From Mangifera indica (Eukaryota; Streptophyta; Magnoliopsida; Sapindales; Anacardiaceae): a stretch of 64,000 bases of DNA. The stretch spans positions 11,910,449 through 11,974,448 of the forward strand of contig NC_058149.1 of assembly GCF_011075055.1 (NCBI RefSeq), given 5' to 3'. Shown one piece after another: positions 1 to 13,890 of the stretch. A model generated the notes under the pieces. The model saw only the letters and a list, made by a program, of their open reading frames with translations. It did no database searches and had not been told where the DNA came from. The position numbers and the translations under genes were made by a program. Within the stretch, counting starts at the first letter, position 1. Each line of letters opens with the position of its first letter.

Positions 1-3000
1 TCTACTGACACAAGGTATGGAATGGATACAAGCAATATTAGATAAAACCATGTGATATATCATTAGCCACCTTTGAAAACCGAAATTATAATTTCAAATT
101 TGTCTTAAATTAAAAAGCAATGTATCCATTTTGATTGGGGGAGCATCCTTAAAAGTGGTTATCAAAGAAGGCATAAACAATATAGTTTTTGTTGATAGGA
201 TTTTTCGTGACCAACTAATATTATGCAACATATAGACTAACAAAAGATAAATAACAATAATGATAATCTTAATTGTGAAATACTTCATTTATCTATTGTA
301 TATAGAAATTATGTGAACTATTGCATGAGATTTAACATGAATGAATAGAAAAAACAAAAAAACAATTTTAATGTAGTTCAGTTTGTTGTTCGAGAGTCTA
401 CATCTATAATTATGTTATTTATTTATGAGAAAATGTTCTGATAAAATTTTTCTAATAATTAAAACTACTATTATAAATCTAAGATCTGTAGTAAGTTTAA
501 AGAGTCTTTTCTTGGATATCTTTACCTTTGGTTAAGACTTTTATATAAATGAGACAAATAAGTAAAGTTACAAGTAGATATTATATCTAAATATTATTAA
601 TTCAAGTATGATTTTATTGATTTATTTCTATTTTAACTTGTACAAAAATGAAATAATTACTTTGATTGTATGATAAGAGACAATTGTTTTCCCTTGTAGA
701 CACAAGATGAAAAATAAAGATAATCTCTTAAGTACTAACGATTTCTACTATCATGTGAAGTTTTTCTCACTATCTTTAAATGATGAAATTTTTATCTATA
801 TTATGCATTGATCTTCCAAGCAGATGACACACTTGATCATTTTCCTTATCACTTGTTGTTAAGTAGTTGTTTATTGAATGCTAATTCCTGTCAATTTGGT
901 TAAAGAAAAGTTTTATCATATAACAACTACCCCAGTTTTAAGAGTATGAGTAGGATTTAAAAAACTTCTCATTTTTTTGTACAAACAATTGACACATGAA
1001 GAGTTGGAGTGGACTTACCTGTATAATGATATATCATCCTTACCAAGCAATTAATGGGTAGTGTGCTATCGTAGTGTGTCAATCATGATGGTTCATGTCA
1101 CTAGAACGTCTTGATAAACTTGTTTTGTATACGCCATTAGATTAATGACGCATGTTATAGGTTTATCTTAAACATTTGGGATTGTAGCCAATCTAGTTTG
1201 GATTTACTTATAAAAGTATGATGATGATATCCTTTTTGTCTTAGATTTTTTAAAAAACTTTTGACATTCATTTCTCATTTTACACAATATGCATGTTGAG
1301 TCAATCCCTTTGAAACACATTACTAGAAGAGTTATGTATACTCACTATTATAAAGGTGAGTTGTCTAACTTCAATTATATGCATTTCAATTGCTACATAG
1401 TTTTTAGGGTTTGTTGATTTTGTTATCCCCATTTGTAGGTTTGAAGTCATCTACATGACATCTTGTTCAACTGACCAGAGATATTTCTTGGGTCTTCGTC
1501 TAGAGAGTTAAGTCCCTCAAAGTACACTTAAGGAGGTTACCTTAAGTGTACACTTAAAGTACACTTGGGTCTTTGTTCTAGGATGACAATTGCTTGGAGA
1601 GAAACATGCCACTCCAACAAATAATGGCAAGCAATTGATAGAGTTCACAAATTTAAAAAAAGACTACGGGTTGTTGGATGTCTTCCTATAATTACCAAAG
1701 GTAGTCTCATATGAACTACCTGTGTCAAAAACAAAGTTTATAATCTCCTTCCTTCTTCCTCTCAATCTCAAATATTCAAGTTAAACCTATACCATATGGG
1801 TGACCTTTTAAGGTGCCATAAAAAATTGCACATAGCTTCTCTTACAAGTAACTTATCGATTCTTTTTCACACATGCACATTCTTTCACACAATTAATATC
1901 ATTTAAGATACATCTTTTGACCCTACTCAGACAAAATACACCAAGCTTGCTAAGTCTTATCCTAAACTTATCATAAAAGCATGACAATTCTCTTTTTATC
2001 TTAATCTTTTCACTTTGCTTTGTCGGTCGAACTAAATTGTAATTGTGCCGACACCTGACCACATGAGGAAATAAAATTTCACAATCCACTTTTCCATGCA
2101 CACATCACATGAATTGCTTAAAACACCATGCTACGAGTATTTCCTACCAAGGACATGCACATAAAACATCCCACTTGTCACATGAAAAAATAAACTCATC
2201 TAGTTCTCTTTCCATATGAATTGCTAAGATTGAAACTCTAATGTGAGTGCCCCTATATGAAGCATGTGCATGAAACATCTTATAAGTGCCAACTAGCATA
2301 AGCCCTAATGCTTTCACATTTTAAGTTCCCAAGCCAAAGATCATCCAACAATGGCTTCATGAACCCATACCATTGATCACACAACAATGGTACGCCTACT
2401 TTTTGTCAAATAGTACTTAAGTATTGTACTAATATTTTTAGCAAGCAATCCCACAACATTAACACAACAATTACTACTTATTTTTTAATTAAAAATTACT
2501 TAATCATATGATAATATATTATCATTAGAACCTAAATTGATACTCACTAAAAATACACATAGTTTTATTGTTATAGAAATTTCATAAAACAAAAAAGCAA
2601 CTGCTTTTCTAGTAAATCATTTATCCTTTTATCTGTATATAAAAAAAAAATAATAATATATATACATCATTTTCATTTTTGCTAATAATAGAACCTATAC
2701 AATCACTTATAAAATAATTATATATGATAAATTTAATTTGACTTTACACATGGAATAATGATAAAATTTAAAAGTTATAAGTAGGGCAATAATGTTACAT
2801 TTCCAACCTTCATTGTAGAAGTTAGATTTTAACCTTAGTAATAACATTAAACATAGAGAAACACTCAATTACATAATAACATATTATCATTGAAATCTAA
2901 ATTAGCACTCACTAGAAGCAATAATAGCATTACTCTTCACCAACCATCTAACAATTGCAGGATAAATCATTTATTATTTGAAAACATTAGAGGTATATAA

Positions 3001-3240
3001 TACAGCAAAAATGAACTCAACAAAGGAAAAGCGCTATAAGACTCATCTCAATCTTGATTAATATTTAGCATTCAAACTGTACTTAGCTGTAATAATTGAA
3101 CTACGGACTTTTCACAGACTCAAATAACTCGCCACAATAATGAACAGCTGGCAAAATAATACAACATAACAAAAGAAAAATTGTACAATTTCTAAGGGCA
3201 ACAGGCAGCACATAGAACACTATCAATGTAACATCAAAGA
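1..3240. other. AT-rich intergenic DNA, no gene recognised
   Basis: No open frame in this stretch resembles a known protein; the two short minus-strand frames (94-288, 1853-2101) have unbiased, AT-driven composition. A small local repeat of the motif AAGTACACTTAAG lies around 1518-1571. Pieces related to the MITE family described at 14502 occur at about 2500-2580 and 2870-2930. Positions 3240-3546 are probably the 3' untranslated region of the minus-strand ArfGAP gene. Confidence 0.6.
2440..2935. repeat. MITE-derived fragments
   Basis: Two stretches near 2500-2580 and 2870-2930 share the pattern 'aatca(c/t)at-ataa-atattatcatt' followed by 'ac(c/t)aaatt(g/a)-tactcacta'. This is the same core seen in the MITE-like sequences at 12.07, 14.5 and 62.4 kb. 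No intact terminal repeat pair could be delimited here, so they look like decayed halves. Confidence 0.35.
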
Positions 3241-3546
3241 TACCAAATACACAACATACTGCATGGACAAAAAAAAAAACCCTTAATTCCCAATGGAGGT
3301 TTCTGTACCCCTCCTAAATTAACTCTCTTCCTCTCAATGACTTTTTTTGTGACAGCATCAATCTATTTCCCATGGTGAATATGGACATTTAGCCCTGACC
3401 ACAGAGTTGAACTTGACAAATTTATCATTGGGTTGGATTATCTAACTACAGTGACGGAACCAAAACTTTCTGCCCAGCAAGTTGACAGATAGCAACAAGA
3501 CGATGCTTATACTAAAACAGTATTAAAAGAATTTTGTTCTTTGTAA

Positions 3547-6500
3547 TTACCCAAATGGGTTGCCCCCAGTCGAGGAGAAAGGTTGTGGTGTAGCAGGAGC
3601 TGAGTATCTACCTGCCAGCTGTTGTTCTGGATTCATAAGGCTGAAACCAGCCCCCTGGCTCCCAAATCCCCCAACTCCTTGCTGCCTGTAAAGGATCATA
3701 AAAGAGATTCAATACATATATCATAATCTGCCAACAAATGGTTAAAACAATCTACTTCAGATCCCAAAAAAAATAAGTTACATCTCCTTTAGGTACTACG
3801 GTTTATAATTTAGAAATATAAATCATGTAAAAATTTTGTAAAATCTTATTCTGGCAATGCCATAATTATATTATTATTATTATTATTTTTGTTTAGCTAG
3901 CACACTTCCCATCAGATCTATGGAAGCCATTGCAATCCAGCCACTTAACAGATCCGGTCTGACCATAAAACAAGAGGTTAAAACTTTGTTAGGAAAATGG
4001 AAACCAAGAAACTTAAGGTCAAAACCACCTACCTCCCAAAAAAGGAAAGAAAAACAGATTTAGCCAAGAAAGACTTCAAAACACATAAAAGAGAGCCAGA
4101 CAAAACCTCAAGCAATTTCACCTTATTAATTTGCTCTATGTGATTCTAGAATTAGCAGATTTCTTAAGAAACATTAAAGACATTTCGACTTGCTAATTGA
4201 ATATTTACCCGGAAAGTGAGATGTTACTGGGTACTTGTGGCCTCATATACGCCCCTGTAAATTTGTGAAGCACAACTTAGCACAATAAAAGGGCAGGTAA
4301 TGTATAGACAAAAAAAAGTAAATATATAAAGAAACTAGAAAAACCACACCAACAGAAGTGGTTTTACTTGGAGCTCCATAAGTTGGTGTTTGGGAAGGCA
4401 TGAAAAATGGTTGAGGTGATGGTTGGGGTGCCATCCAAGCTGTTGATGGGGTACCTAGGCTGGAAGTGCTTAATAAGCCAGGAGGAGGAGACAAATTTGG
4501 CAAAGCACCTTGTAAGGATGCCATGGAAGGAAACTGCATCATGAAGAATACAAAACAACAAAATTTTATTAGAAAATACTTTATATAAATATAACAAAAA
4601 AGTCAACAGCAATGAACAAGAACAGTTGAAACATACTGTTTGGGCTTGAACTGGTGTTGATTCGCTGTTGGCATCAAATGGGTTCATCGACCTTGACTTC
4701 ACCAAAGTGGGCATGGGCTGAAACCATGAAATATACATGTATGAGTATCTAGTTGAGCAAAATTATTTATATAATTAACTTTGGTATGCAAAGGTACCAC
4801 TGCAGTATTATATTGCATTGAGAACCCCATGGCATTAGGTGGACCATTTTGCCACCCAGGAACTGCTTGAAAGGATGAATAAGTTGAAGCAAACAGATCC
4901 TGCAATCAAAACAAGATTTATTACAATACATGATCCAGATGTACGGCAAATATATGATTGGTGAAAACTTAAAGGAAATATCACCTCAGGCAGTTCTTTC
5001 GTGCCAGTTGACTTAACTTCCACAGGGGAAGGTTGTAAGACACTTCCAGAATTGACCTCTGCAGATTTTGTGACAAATTTAGGTGCTTGAACAGCTGGTG
5101 CACTCAGAAGCCCCTGTGAATTCTGAGCATGAGACAAATTCCATGGCTGCCAAGAAGATCAGGAAGCAAAAGTTTGAGCAAATATTGGATTATAATGATA
5201 TATCATCTACGATTTGAGAAAGAACACAACATTATTGGGCTAACCTGATTGCTTGAAGCTCCATGAACTGGAACTGTAAGTTGTGGTGCAACATTTTGAC
5301 TAGCAGCAGCAGAAAATAAAGGATGTTGTTGATACTGCATACTAAAGGAATTACCTGCATTCCCAGACAATACATGTGTTGTTCCTGGGGCAGCTGCCAA
5401 AGCATTAGCTGAGGGAAATGAAGCAAATCCACTTACTGGTGCAGCTGCAGGGGCAACAGTAATAAAGGGAGAAATCGGTGCTTGCCCCACAGGTGCAACA
5501 GGTAAGCTACCACCAACTGGTAATACACCAACATGAGCCACAGATGCAGTTATTGGAGCACCTGCACCACCGGGTATTGAAGATACTTCTAGAGAAAAGA
5601 TAGATTCCAAAGTATTCAAATTTGGAGCTTGAGATACTCTTGTTTCGGGGACAAAATCAAAAGAGGCCCAATTATTGTCATTGGTTTGACTTGCTGGCTG
5701 TGCAACAGATTGAGGTTGAATAGTCTGTTGTGCTTGGGTAGCTGCTGCAGTAGTGGGAGGCTCAGGATCAGCATCAAAATCAATTAAACTTCCAGTACTC
5801 TCCAATTTGATTTCAGCCGGATTCTCATTAGCAGATCCCAAGCTGCTGTAAGATGCAGTTCTCTGAAAGTAAAGATCATAATAAGGTAAATCCATGTCTC
5901 TTTCTTATCAGTTCTTCCAGAAAATTGGGGAGAGAAAAACAAAAGAAAGTGTAAGAAAAGATGACAAATTCAAATGGACAATTATGCAGATCTCTGGATC
6001 AGTAAAAATAAAGGCAAGAAAATGTGAATCCTCAAACACATAGATAAGTCAAAGATAAATACACATTACGTTCTATTGAAATCACACAAGAGTGACACAG
6101 AGAGCCACACAGGATTCGTTTGACTTAAACACATCAAATAATAAACAATTAAGGAAGACAATGCTGCATATAAATAAAATTTAATTTTTAATTGTCTGCC
6201 CAAGTAATCTGACGATAAGTTTGAAAATTCACTGTCAAAAGAAAAGCTCCCACTATTTGTTGTGCAGAAGGTTCGGTTGAATCTTGCCATATGAGATCAC
6301 AAAACATTGATTATGACTCAATTAATGCAACATAACAGCTGAAATATGATCAAGTATCATATGGTTAAAAAAAAAAAGTATCATATGGTCGAACCACAAA
6401 TTGTCACAAAATAACACAGATGACAAGAATCAGTGCTGCACACTTTTTCAAAAGATCACTTCATGTCTAACACATTGCTTAGCTCACTAATTCAGGACGA

Positions 6501-9030
6501 CCTTGATGCCTCAAAGTAATTACGAGTAACTCATGAATAACCATATAGCCAACCACTGGTGGACTGTGGAGCGTTTCTCTACCAAATTGAGATTCAAGAA
6601 GTAGGGTTTAAGACATCACTCAACAGACATGAATAAGTGTGCAGCTTAAATTAACAATAGGCCCACCTGTGCATGAGCAGAGCCATCAGCAGCCCTGCCA
6701 CCATTGACTTTAGGAGGTTCACTTATTCGAAGAGGCAATACATTTTCTCCTAAAATTTCCCTAACTGGACGAGCCATAGGGGGACTAGACGAATCCAGAC
6801 CTTTTGTTCGTTCAGGTGACCTGCCTTCCAGTTTTGAATCTCCATCAGATATTCTACGATCTTCAAACTTCCGGCCATTTCCAAACCTATCATCTCTGCG
6901 CCAATCATTGACAATCTCAGGACGAGGAGGACTACTTCTATAATCACCATACTGCCGACTTTCTTGCTCGTATCCAGGACTTCTTCTCTCATCATAACCA
7001 TATCTAGAATTCCTATCATCACTTCTTCCACCAGGACTAGACCTGTCACCGTAGCGACGCTCAAAGGTATCTTCATATGGTGGGCTTCGGGATCCTCCTT
7101 TCTCATAGAAGTCTTCCTTGTCACCCTACATGACATGCCATTATTCAAACAACAAACAACTACAGGCAAGTCTATCTTACAATAAAAATAACTAAATATG
7201 CCAAATTCATTTTCAGATTAATCATGGTTACCACGTGATACCATGTAATATCTTGAAAGAAATCAAAAAGAGAAAATTAGCATCTTACCATCTTTGCCCT
7301 CGGAGGCCTGTCATAATTCCTCTCACCACCACTGTATTTTCTATCCACATAAACATGTTTGATGAAATCTCGAAGTCTAGCAACATTACTGCCAATAAAT
7401 AACTAAATCAGAAATGGGAAATTTTGAATTCTCATAACTAAATAGAATATAAATGTGTGATAACCTGCTATCAGGAGCAGAGTGATGCCGTGGATCCCAT
7501 TCTTTAAAATAAATTTCTTTGGCACGCTATGTATGCCAGACATATGATTCAAAAATAAGAAAATAGAAGGATTAGCATGGGAACCAGGGGAGGTTTAACT
7601 GATCAAAAAATTATGAAGAAGATGAAGAAAAAGAAAGCATGTGTACCTGATTCCCACCTTCCTGAAGAGCACTAACTTCTTGTGAAGTAAATTTAGCCAT
7701 TGATATTGATTTCACTCTGTGTGTAAACTCCCGACTGGAAATATTTGAAATAGTTTAGGTGGGAAAACAGTTAATTTAACTCTCTCACTCTCTCCCCCCA
7801 TAGACACACTGATGTATATGTACATTTCGAGGGAACCTTTTTTTTCTTTACTTTGACTGGTGTATATAAAGGAAACGTATGAACAGAAAAACTTAAAATC
7901 TGAATGGAATGAAAAGCACAGTCCAAACTTACTGTATTCCACTGCAAGTGGTGCAAACAAATGTCCAGAAATTTGTGCAAACATACTGTGGTCCCTGCTT
8001 GGCAGAAATATAAGTTAGCAATATTATAGAAGGTCACACAATTAGCTTCTTCTAGGAAGAATAGTTGTACACACTCGGATTATGTGATATTACAATTATA
8101 GTAAATGTACAATTGAAATTTGAGATATAAGGAGCACACAGAATAATCACCCAGTGGATACATCCTATCTACATAAGAAATCCCCAAGAAAACACTTAAT
8201 AATGATTTAGTTTCATTTGTCAAAATTTGAACTGTGAGATTGCAATGGTATTATTCATGGAGTTTGGAGTCCGAACTTTGCTTATTATCCTGTGTCTGCA
8301 CCACTAGTTGGGTTTTAAGAGTTCATATGATGACTTGAAAACCATCAGATTGCAAGACACAAACACTTCAGAAAGGACAAAGTAAATAAACTTATGGATA
8401 TTATTTTATTTCTCTAATTTAAAAAAAAAAAAAAAGTATATTTTGTATGACTATTTCATTGTTGCTCAGAATTCATAGTCTACCACACACCAATATAATT
8501 TAATAGCATTTTATCCTATTTTTAAGTGTCAGTCTACATAAACCCAAGTTGATAAGTATTTAAGATTGCAAAAATCCCTTGGTACATTTCCCTCAAAAAC
8601 ATAGTGTCCCCGTGTTAAGTCTAAATAAGTTACAACATAATTCCTCATTATCAGCTAATAACTTCACTCATTCATTGCACCCAATTGTTCCATGTTGTAA
8701 CTTTCATAAAACATTTGGAGTAATTAATAAAGCATTACTTTACTTTAATTTACTTCTAAAGCAACCTATCAAATCTAACCAAATGAAATTAACTCAATCC
8801 TTGCACCACTATTATTTAAGCACCACCTAATTCCGTATATATCCTAATGCCTACAATGATACAATCATAAAATGTACGAATCCAGCACTTAATTTAATTA
8901 TGCAAAAACAAGGATGCAATAGGAGACATACCAGACTGTTACAATTAATACATCTGCGATTATCAGGAAGTTTAAGGAGACCCCGAATTATCCGCTCGTT
9001 TTTCTCCTCTTCCTTCACTCGATTCGCCAT
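3547..9030 (-). CDS. AGD14: ArfGAP zinc-finger protein, AGD14-like
   Basis: Thirteen coding exons (minus strand): 8932-9030, 7933-7994, 7647-7734, 7465-7526, 7289-7388, 6667-7125, 5245-5862, 4985-5146, 4780-4899, 4637-4717, 4368-4533, 4209-4254, 3547-3685. They give 2202 nt, 733 residues, in frame throughout with GT-AG introns. The N-terminus carries an ArfGAP zinc finger: C27, C30, C47, C50 in the CX2C-X16-CX2C spacing, with the expected arginine finger R55 four residues on. The middle is a charged, Arg/Asp/Ser/Tyr-rich low-complexity region; the C-terminal half is rich in Pro/Ala/Gln/Thr with NPF motifs (MNPFD, and NPFG at the very end). By family knowledge it stimulates GTP hydrolysis on Arf small GTPases in vesicle traffic, and NPF motifs bind EH-domain proteins. 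Neither activity is shown here. Boundaries may be off by a base or two in exon 4. Confidence 0.9.
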
Positions 9031-9039
9031 TCCAGCTTC

Positions 9040-9775
9040 CTGTGAATTAAAACCAATGCTATAAATGATGGAGTGGAATTTTCTCCAAATTGACTTACAA
9101 AAGAAAAAAGACTCGGTGTACTAAAATTTTATGCAAAACGACATCCAATCACTGAACAAATTGCCGAACAATCCAATATCCTATTGCTCGACAGAATCAC
9201 CAAGTAAAGAATATTTTATAGTGCTCTCATCTCAAAAAAGATGCAAAGACATTGTTTAACATAGAATATAAGAAATGAACAAACATAACCTGAAAAAAAA
9301 ATAATAATAATAAAACAAAACAAAATTATTTTTCTTTCATGGAAAACACAGTCCCCGCTTAAAAAAAAGGGAGCATAAATTAAAGAAAACGCTTGACAAA
9401 ATTGGACGTTACAGACTAACGGATCTACACAATCAAAGCTCATGAAAGTGGAGTAAGGCGAGGAGAGAAGAAGAAAACGAACCTATATTGGAAGGTGCAA
9501 CTGCAAAGGGAAAAAAGTTGGTCTAATTTAGGGTGCTTCTTTTGAGCTGGTGATGATTGTTCCTGATAGAGATCCGCAACTTAGAGTTACTTTGGTCCAA
9601 TAAATAAAGTGCAGTAGACACACAGAGAGAGAGAAAGGAGTTGCAGATCTTTCAAGGTTTGGAAACCATGGCTCTGTTTTTGCACAGCTACGAGAAAAAC
9701 CAAAGTCTGATTTTCCTAAGAAGAAAGAGAGAGAAAATGTTTTTTTTTTTTCCTCTCTAAAGAGAGAATATATAA
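9040..9775 (-). promoter_or_regulatory. 5' leader of the ArfGAP gene with probable leader intron
   Basis: Nine bases upstream of the start codon is a clean acceptor (TTAATTCACAG on the minus strand, exon edge at 9039). A plausible donor is ATAG/GTTCG at 9482, which would make a 443-bp leader intron. Upstream, 9620-9770 is rich in CT/GA runs, usual for plant 5' leaders. The transcription start was not located. Confidence 0.45.
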
Positions 9776-9779
9776 AAGT

Positions 9780-12700
9780 ATAAAGAGAAAAATGATTTAC
9801 ACTGTATTTTCGGCTACTGCTTGCTGTTACAAATACCGTTCTGTGTCCTTTCTTTGACCCTATTCAATTCAATTTACTCGAAAAACTTTCGTTGGATAAT
9901 TAACGAAGGCTAGAGGATTTTTTCCCACGCAGAAGTTTTAATGCTGAATACAAACTTGTGACGTTTTGAAATTTTAAATTTTAACGGCAGTAATAATAAA
10001 ATTATAATTTTATTAATAATATTTAAAAATATATAATTTTATTTTTTTATAAATTTAAACCATTTATATTTTACTTTAATTTTAATTTTAAAAATAAATT
10101 TTCGTTTAAAATTTTAAAATTTATTTTTTTATTTAGCAACGATAGCTATCATCGTATTTATCGTTAACTCATTATCTTCCTTTTCAATAAATAACATTAA
10201 CTAAGATAAAAAATTTCTAATTTTATATAGATAATATTATTATTTTTTCACTATCGATTTTGTTTTCATTTTCTATTTTTTAAATGAGTCTAAATTTTTG
10301 TATAAACTTTAACAAATGGATAGGTAGAACTTAGACATTAACCTTTTGTTTGTTGAAAAAGTCCATTTGTATGTAAGTTGCACTTTCACATGTGTATATG
10401 ATCATATCATTGTCTTATGAATGAAAAAAATCATAAATTAAAATATAAGAATATATTAAGTATAACATGAAATTTGAAAAATAATAATTTGAAAAGAAAT
10501 ATAGAAAGGGTTGGGCTCTCATGGTTGAACTCTAACCCAAAAATATTTGACATGGCTCATATTGATACAATACAAAAAATAGATCGGTTTGATACGATTC
10601 ATTAAAACATATTAAATAATTAAAAATTAAAAAAATATAAATTTATTGAGTTGATCAACAAAACATATGAACCGACTTACAATGCTCATAAGGGTATAAC
10701 CTTAGGGTTTTGGGCAATATTTCAAACTACAAATTTTTATCAGTTCAACCCAACATATAAGGTCCAATGACTTATATGAGAATCGCATTGATATGGCTCA
10801 GACTAATCTACCGCCAGCTCAGCCAAAATAGCACAAGTTTGAAAGAAAAGTGGATGCATCCCAAACATCATGATGTTCCCAGGCATAAGTCTACACTTTC
10901 AATAATTATAGACATGGGTTTAGTAAGGATGATATAATTTTTCTTTAAATTTAGTGACTTAGCATGTTTTAAAGTTATTTATGTTCATTACGGTCATGAT
11001 ATTGTGTATTGTAATCAGTTTATGGTTTCTAACTTTTTTTTTTTATAGAGATATAATTATTTTTAAAAAATTTTTAAAAAATTAATATTATTCTTTCAAT
11101 AAGTATGATATTGCATAATTATAAATTAATTTTGAAAATATAATATTTTTTTAAAAATATTATTATCATATTTAATCGAAACAATTATTTAATTATTGGA
11201 AACGAACTTCAACGGCCAGGCTGGTTGACGTTTAGTGGGCTCGTTTTGGGCTCCGACCATCAGTTTAAGGAGTGGCTACGTATTTGCTTGAAGCCGTCAT
11301 ACAACGTGGGACCCAATAGGAAGTGCTGAGCTGGCAAAAGCGTAACGAAAAAAGACAAACGGGAGAGGAATTGGTTCTCGCTCGTTTTCGACGGGGAGTG
11401 GGAGTGTCCTTGCAGATTTCAAATCAAGTGTCAGACTGAGCGCTTGCCTCTGAGGAGCTTGTTTTGGCTCCAAACATGAGTTCTCCTTGGCACATGTTAT
11501 AATTCTTCGAGGCCTTCTAATCATTATATCCTTGCAACAGTGAAAAAGGATTGGAAAATATCGGTAGGTTTTCCAACTTGTGCATTCCCAAATTATAAAA
11601 TGTTGGCGGTGGAAAGCAATTCACTGCTTCGTGGGACGTAATGTAGGGAGAGCCTTATCCATCCAGCTCTTGAAAGTTATCTGACAAATCTTCCTTTGCA
11701 GTCTCCAGTTCCAGTCAGTAAGCCGGACGGTTGCAAGGGATTTATCTTTCTCAATTAAGCCCCATATCTCCAACCATGCTAGTGGAATATATTGCCAGTT
11801 GCCTCTTCAGCCTCCTTTACAGATTCTGTTGGCTCCTATCCCTGTAATTGCTCACAGGTAATTAATAAACTCCCTATCAACTTTCCCTTGCAGACACATT
11901 CCTTTTACGGGCAGAATGTATATAAGAAGCATTGCATAGGTCCTGAACTACCGATCTATAGAAGATTGTATATACACTATTACGAGAATCAAATTCTTTG
12001 GAAGAATTGTGCATTTGGTAAGTTGAGGCCGCTACAACTTTACTACAATTCAGCACCAAACTGAGAATATATCATCATATGATTGAATGTTATTTTATCT
12101 TTAATTCAAAAATCCTTAATCACATGATAACATATCAACTATGTAAATGAATTATATACCGAAAATAGGTATATATAATTTTATTATTTATATTATGCAT
12201 AAATTTAATTATTATTTTTTTAGGGTACTATTCCATTTTGTGCATACATAGAATATTGAGCATGTTTAATTATCTCCCATGTATAATTTAGAGGATTCAC
12301 ACATTAAGAGTTTCATATTTGAAAACAATTATAATTTAAAAGAAAACCTTGAAAAAATATTCAAACTTCTTGATTAACTTCATTAAGCTTTACTAATTGT
12401 ACTCAAACAAGCTATCCCGCTAATTGGAATGCATAATATAGTTGCAAAATATAACATTAAATATTAAACTTATGAGTATGATTTAAGGATAAATATGTTA
12501 TTTTATATTTATATATGATTATTATAAATATGATATGGGTCAGACTTGATTTAAGTATAAATATTAAATTTTTAAGTTGATGAACAACTCTGTATGAAAG
12601 GTATATGTCAATTTATCTAATGTTACATTAACTAAAAGGATAATGTTTCATGTAAAAATTTTTAAAAGAGATGTACAACATACTTATCATATATGTCTGT

Positions 12701-13558
12701 ATAATTAATTTTTAGATGAAAACTTATACAAGACATGTTATCCGATTTTTAGGGATTTTATCCCACATATTAACTTCGTTCTTATTTGTTTAAGAGAGAA
12801 ATTTGAATTAAGATTTGAGATGATTGTCAATAACTTTGATGATATTCTTCAGTGAAAAGGAGAAGAAATCAAGTAACATTGAATCGTTCAAGGGGAATCC
12901 AAATAAGCAAGTTAACTTGATTTATACATTGTGTACATTGTAATAATATTTGATCACTTGACCACCCAAGCTTCATCTGTTAGGTGTGTAGCTCAAAATT
13001 TGAACCATTGAAGAGGGTTTGTAGGAAACATAGCGTAGAATGCAAGAGAGGAGTAGTCTGAGAAAAGAGAGCCCTTTACGATCCAAAGTAGGACAATCTC
13101 CTGTTTTGATGGGCTGTCAAACACATTCCTAATCGAATGAAACATTTGCAAGCTATGCTTTTGCTTGTTGCCTTCTTCCACATAAAAACTCATGTGACCT
13201 ACACCTGCCCAACATGACTTTGTTCCCATCTTTTCTCTTGAAATTCGTCTCTCTCCTCTCTTAAAAAGGAACCACCAATCACATGGACCAACCTGTAGAG
13301 AATAGGCCCATTTAATTTGAATAAAGAAATTATAATTTTATTCCATCCTTCAATCATTCATAGCTGCTCTCTTCTCATGTCCACCAATAATTCTAGGCCT
13401 TCTGTGTCATTCCCACATTTATATAAAAGAACACGATCGGTCTGTCACAGCTGCCACTCTCAGAGTGTCTTTGAAATATTATTCCTTCCAGCGCGTCACA
13501 CTTGCTAAAAAAATTAATTACATTAACAAAATACTTTGTAATTAAACCCCTTTGGTTG
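9780..13558. other. AT-rich intergenic DNA
   Basis: No convincing gene. A more GC-balanced patch at 11200-11800 contains a 75-codon minus-strand frame and a 90-codon plus-strand frame at 11792-12064, neither resembling a known protein. Around 10500-10850, phrases such as gggttgggctc and ggcccaatg look like remnants of old hAT-type sequences but could not be delimited. Confidence 0.5.
12061..12190. repeat. MITE-like palindromic core, decayed
   Basis: The segment holds 'catcatatgattgaatg', an AT-rich centre, then 'aatcacatgataacat', which is roughly the reverse complement of the start. It matches the core of the element at 14502-14668, suggesting a decayed copy of that family. Its ends are too eroded to define target duplications. 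Confidence 0.4.
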
Positions 13559-13890
13559 ATTACATTTACGGTTGGATTCGAGCTGAGTCGAGCTCAGCTA
13601 GCAGTCAGCTCAAGTTCGGCTCGGTTCATATATGAGCGGCTCGAGGTCGGCTCGAGCTCGACTCAAGCTCAGCTCGTTTTGGGCTCGTGTTCGGCTCAGC
13701 TCGTTTCAGGCTCGCGTTCGGTTTGGTTCGTTTTTTCTTATCAAAACGACGTCGTTTTTAATATATATTAATCAAAACGACGTCGTTTTGTGTAAAAAAT
13801 AAAAAAAAATCTACCGAGCCAACTTGAGCTCGATTTCAGGCTCGAACCGAGTCGAGCTAAGCTGGGCTCGGATCCAGCCCTAATTACATT
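13559..13890. mobile_element. hAT-type MITE with 8-bp target duplication
   Basis: The element spans 13567-13882 (316 bp). It is flanked by a perfect 8-bp direct repeat ATTACATT (13559-13566 and 13883-13890). Its ends are inverted repeats: TACGGTTGGATTCGAGC on the left and TAGGGCTGGATCCGAGC (reverse complement) on the right, followed by GAGCTCGA-type GC-rich arms. An 8-bp duplication and TA(G)GG termini fit the hAT superfamily. The centre (13742-13759 and 13773-13790) holds two copies of the palindrome caaaacgacgtcgttttg, the first with one mismatch at its end. There is no transposase, so it is non-autonomous. The 89-codon frame across it (13502-13771) comes from the GAGCTCGG repeats and is not a gene. 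Confidence 0.85.

Noticed and set aside
6066..6290. 74-codon minus-strand frame inside an ArfGAP intron as a cassette exon
   Set aside because: It lacks a convincing acceptor-donor pair in phase with its neighbours; exons 6 and 7 join in frame without it.
13502..13771. 89-codon Ser/Ala-rich frame as a secreted or repeat protein
   Set aside because: It is read from the gagctcgg repeats of the hAT MITE and starts outside the element.
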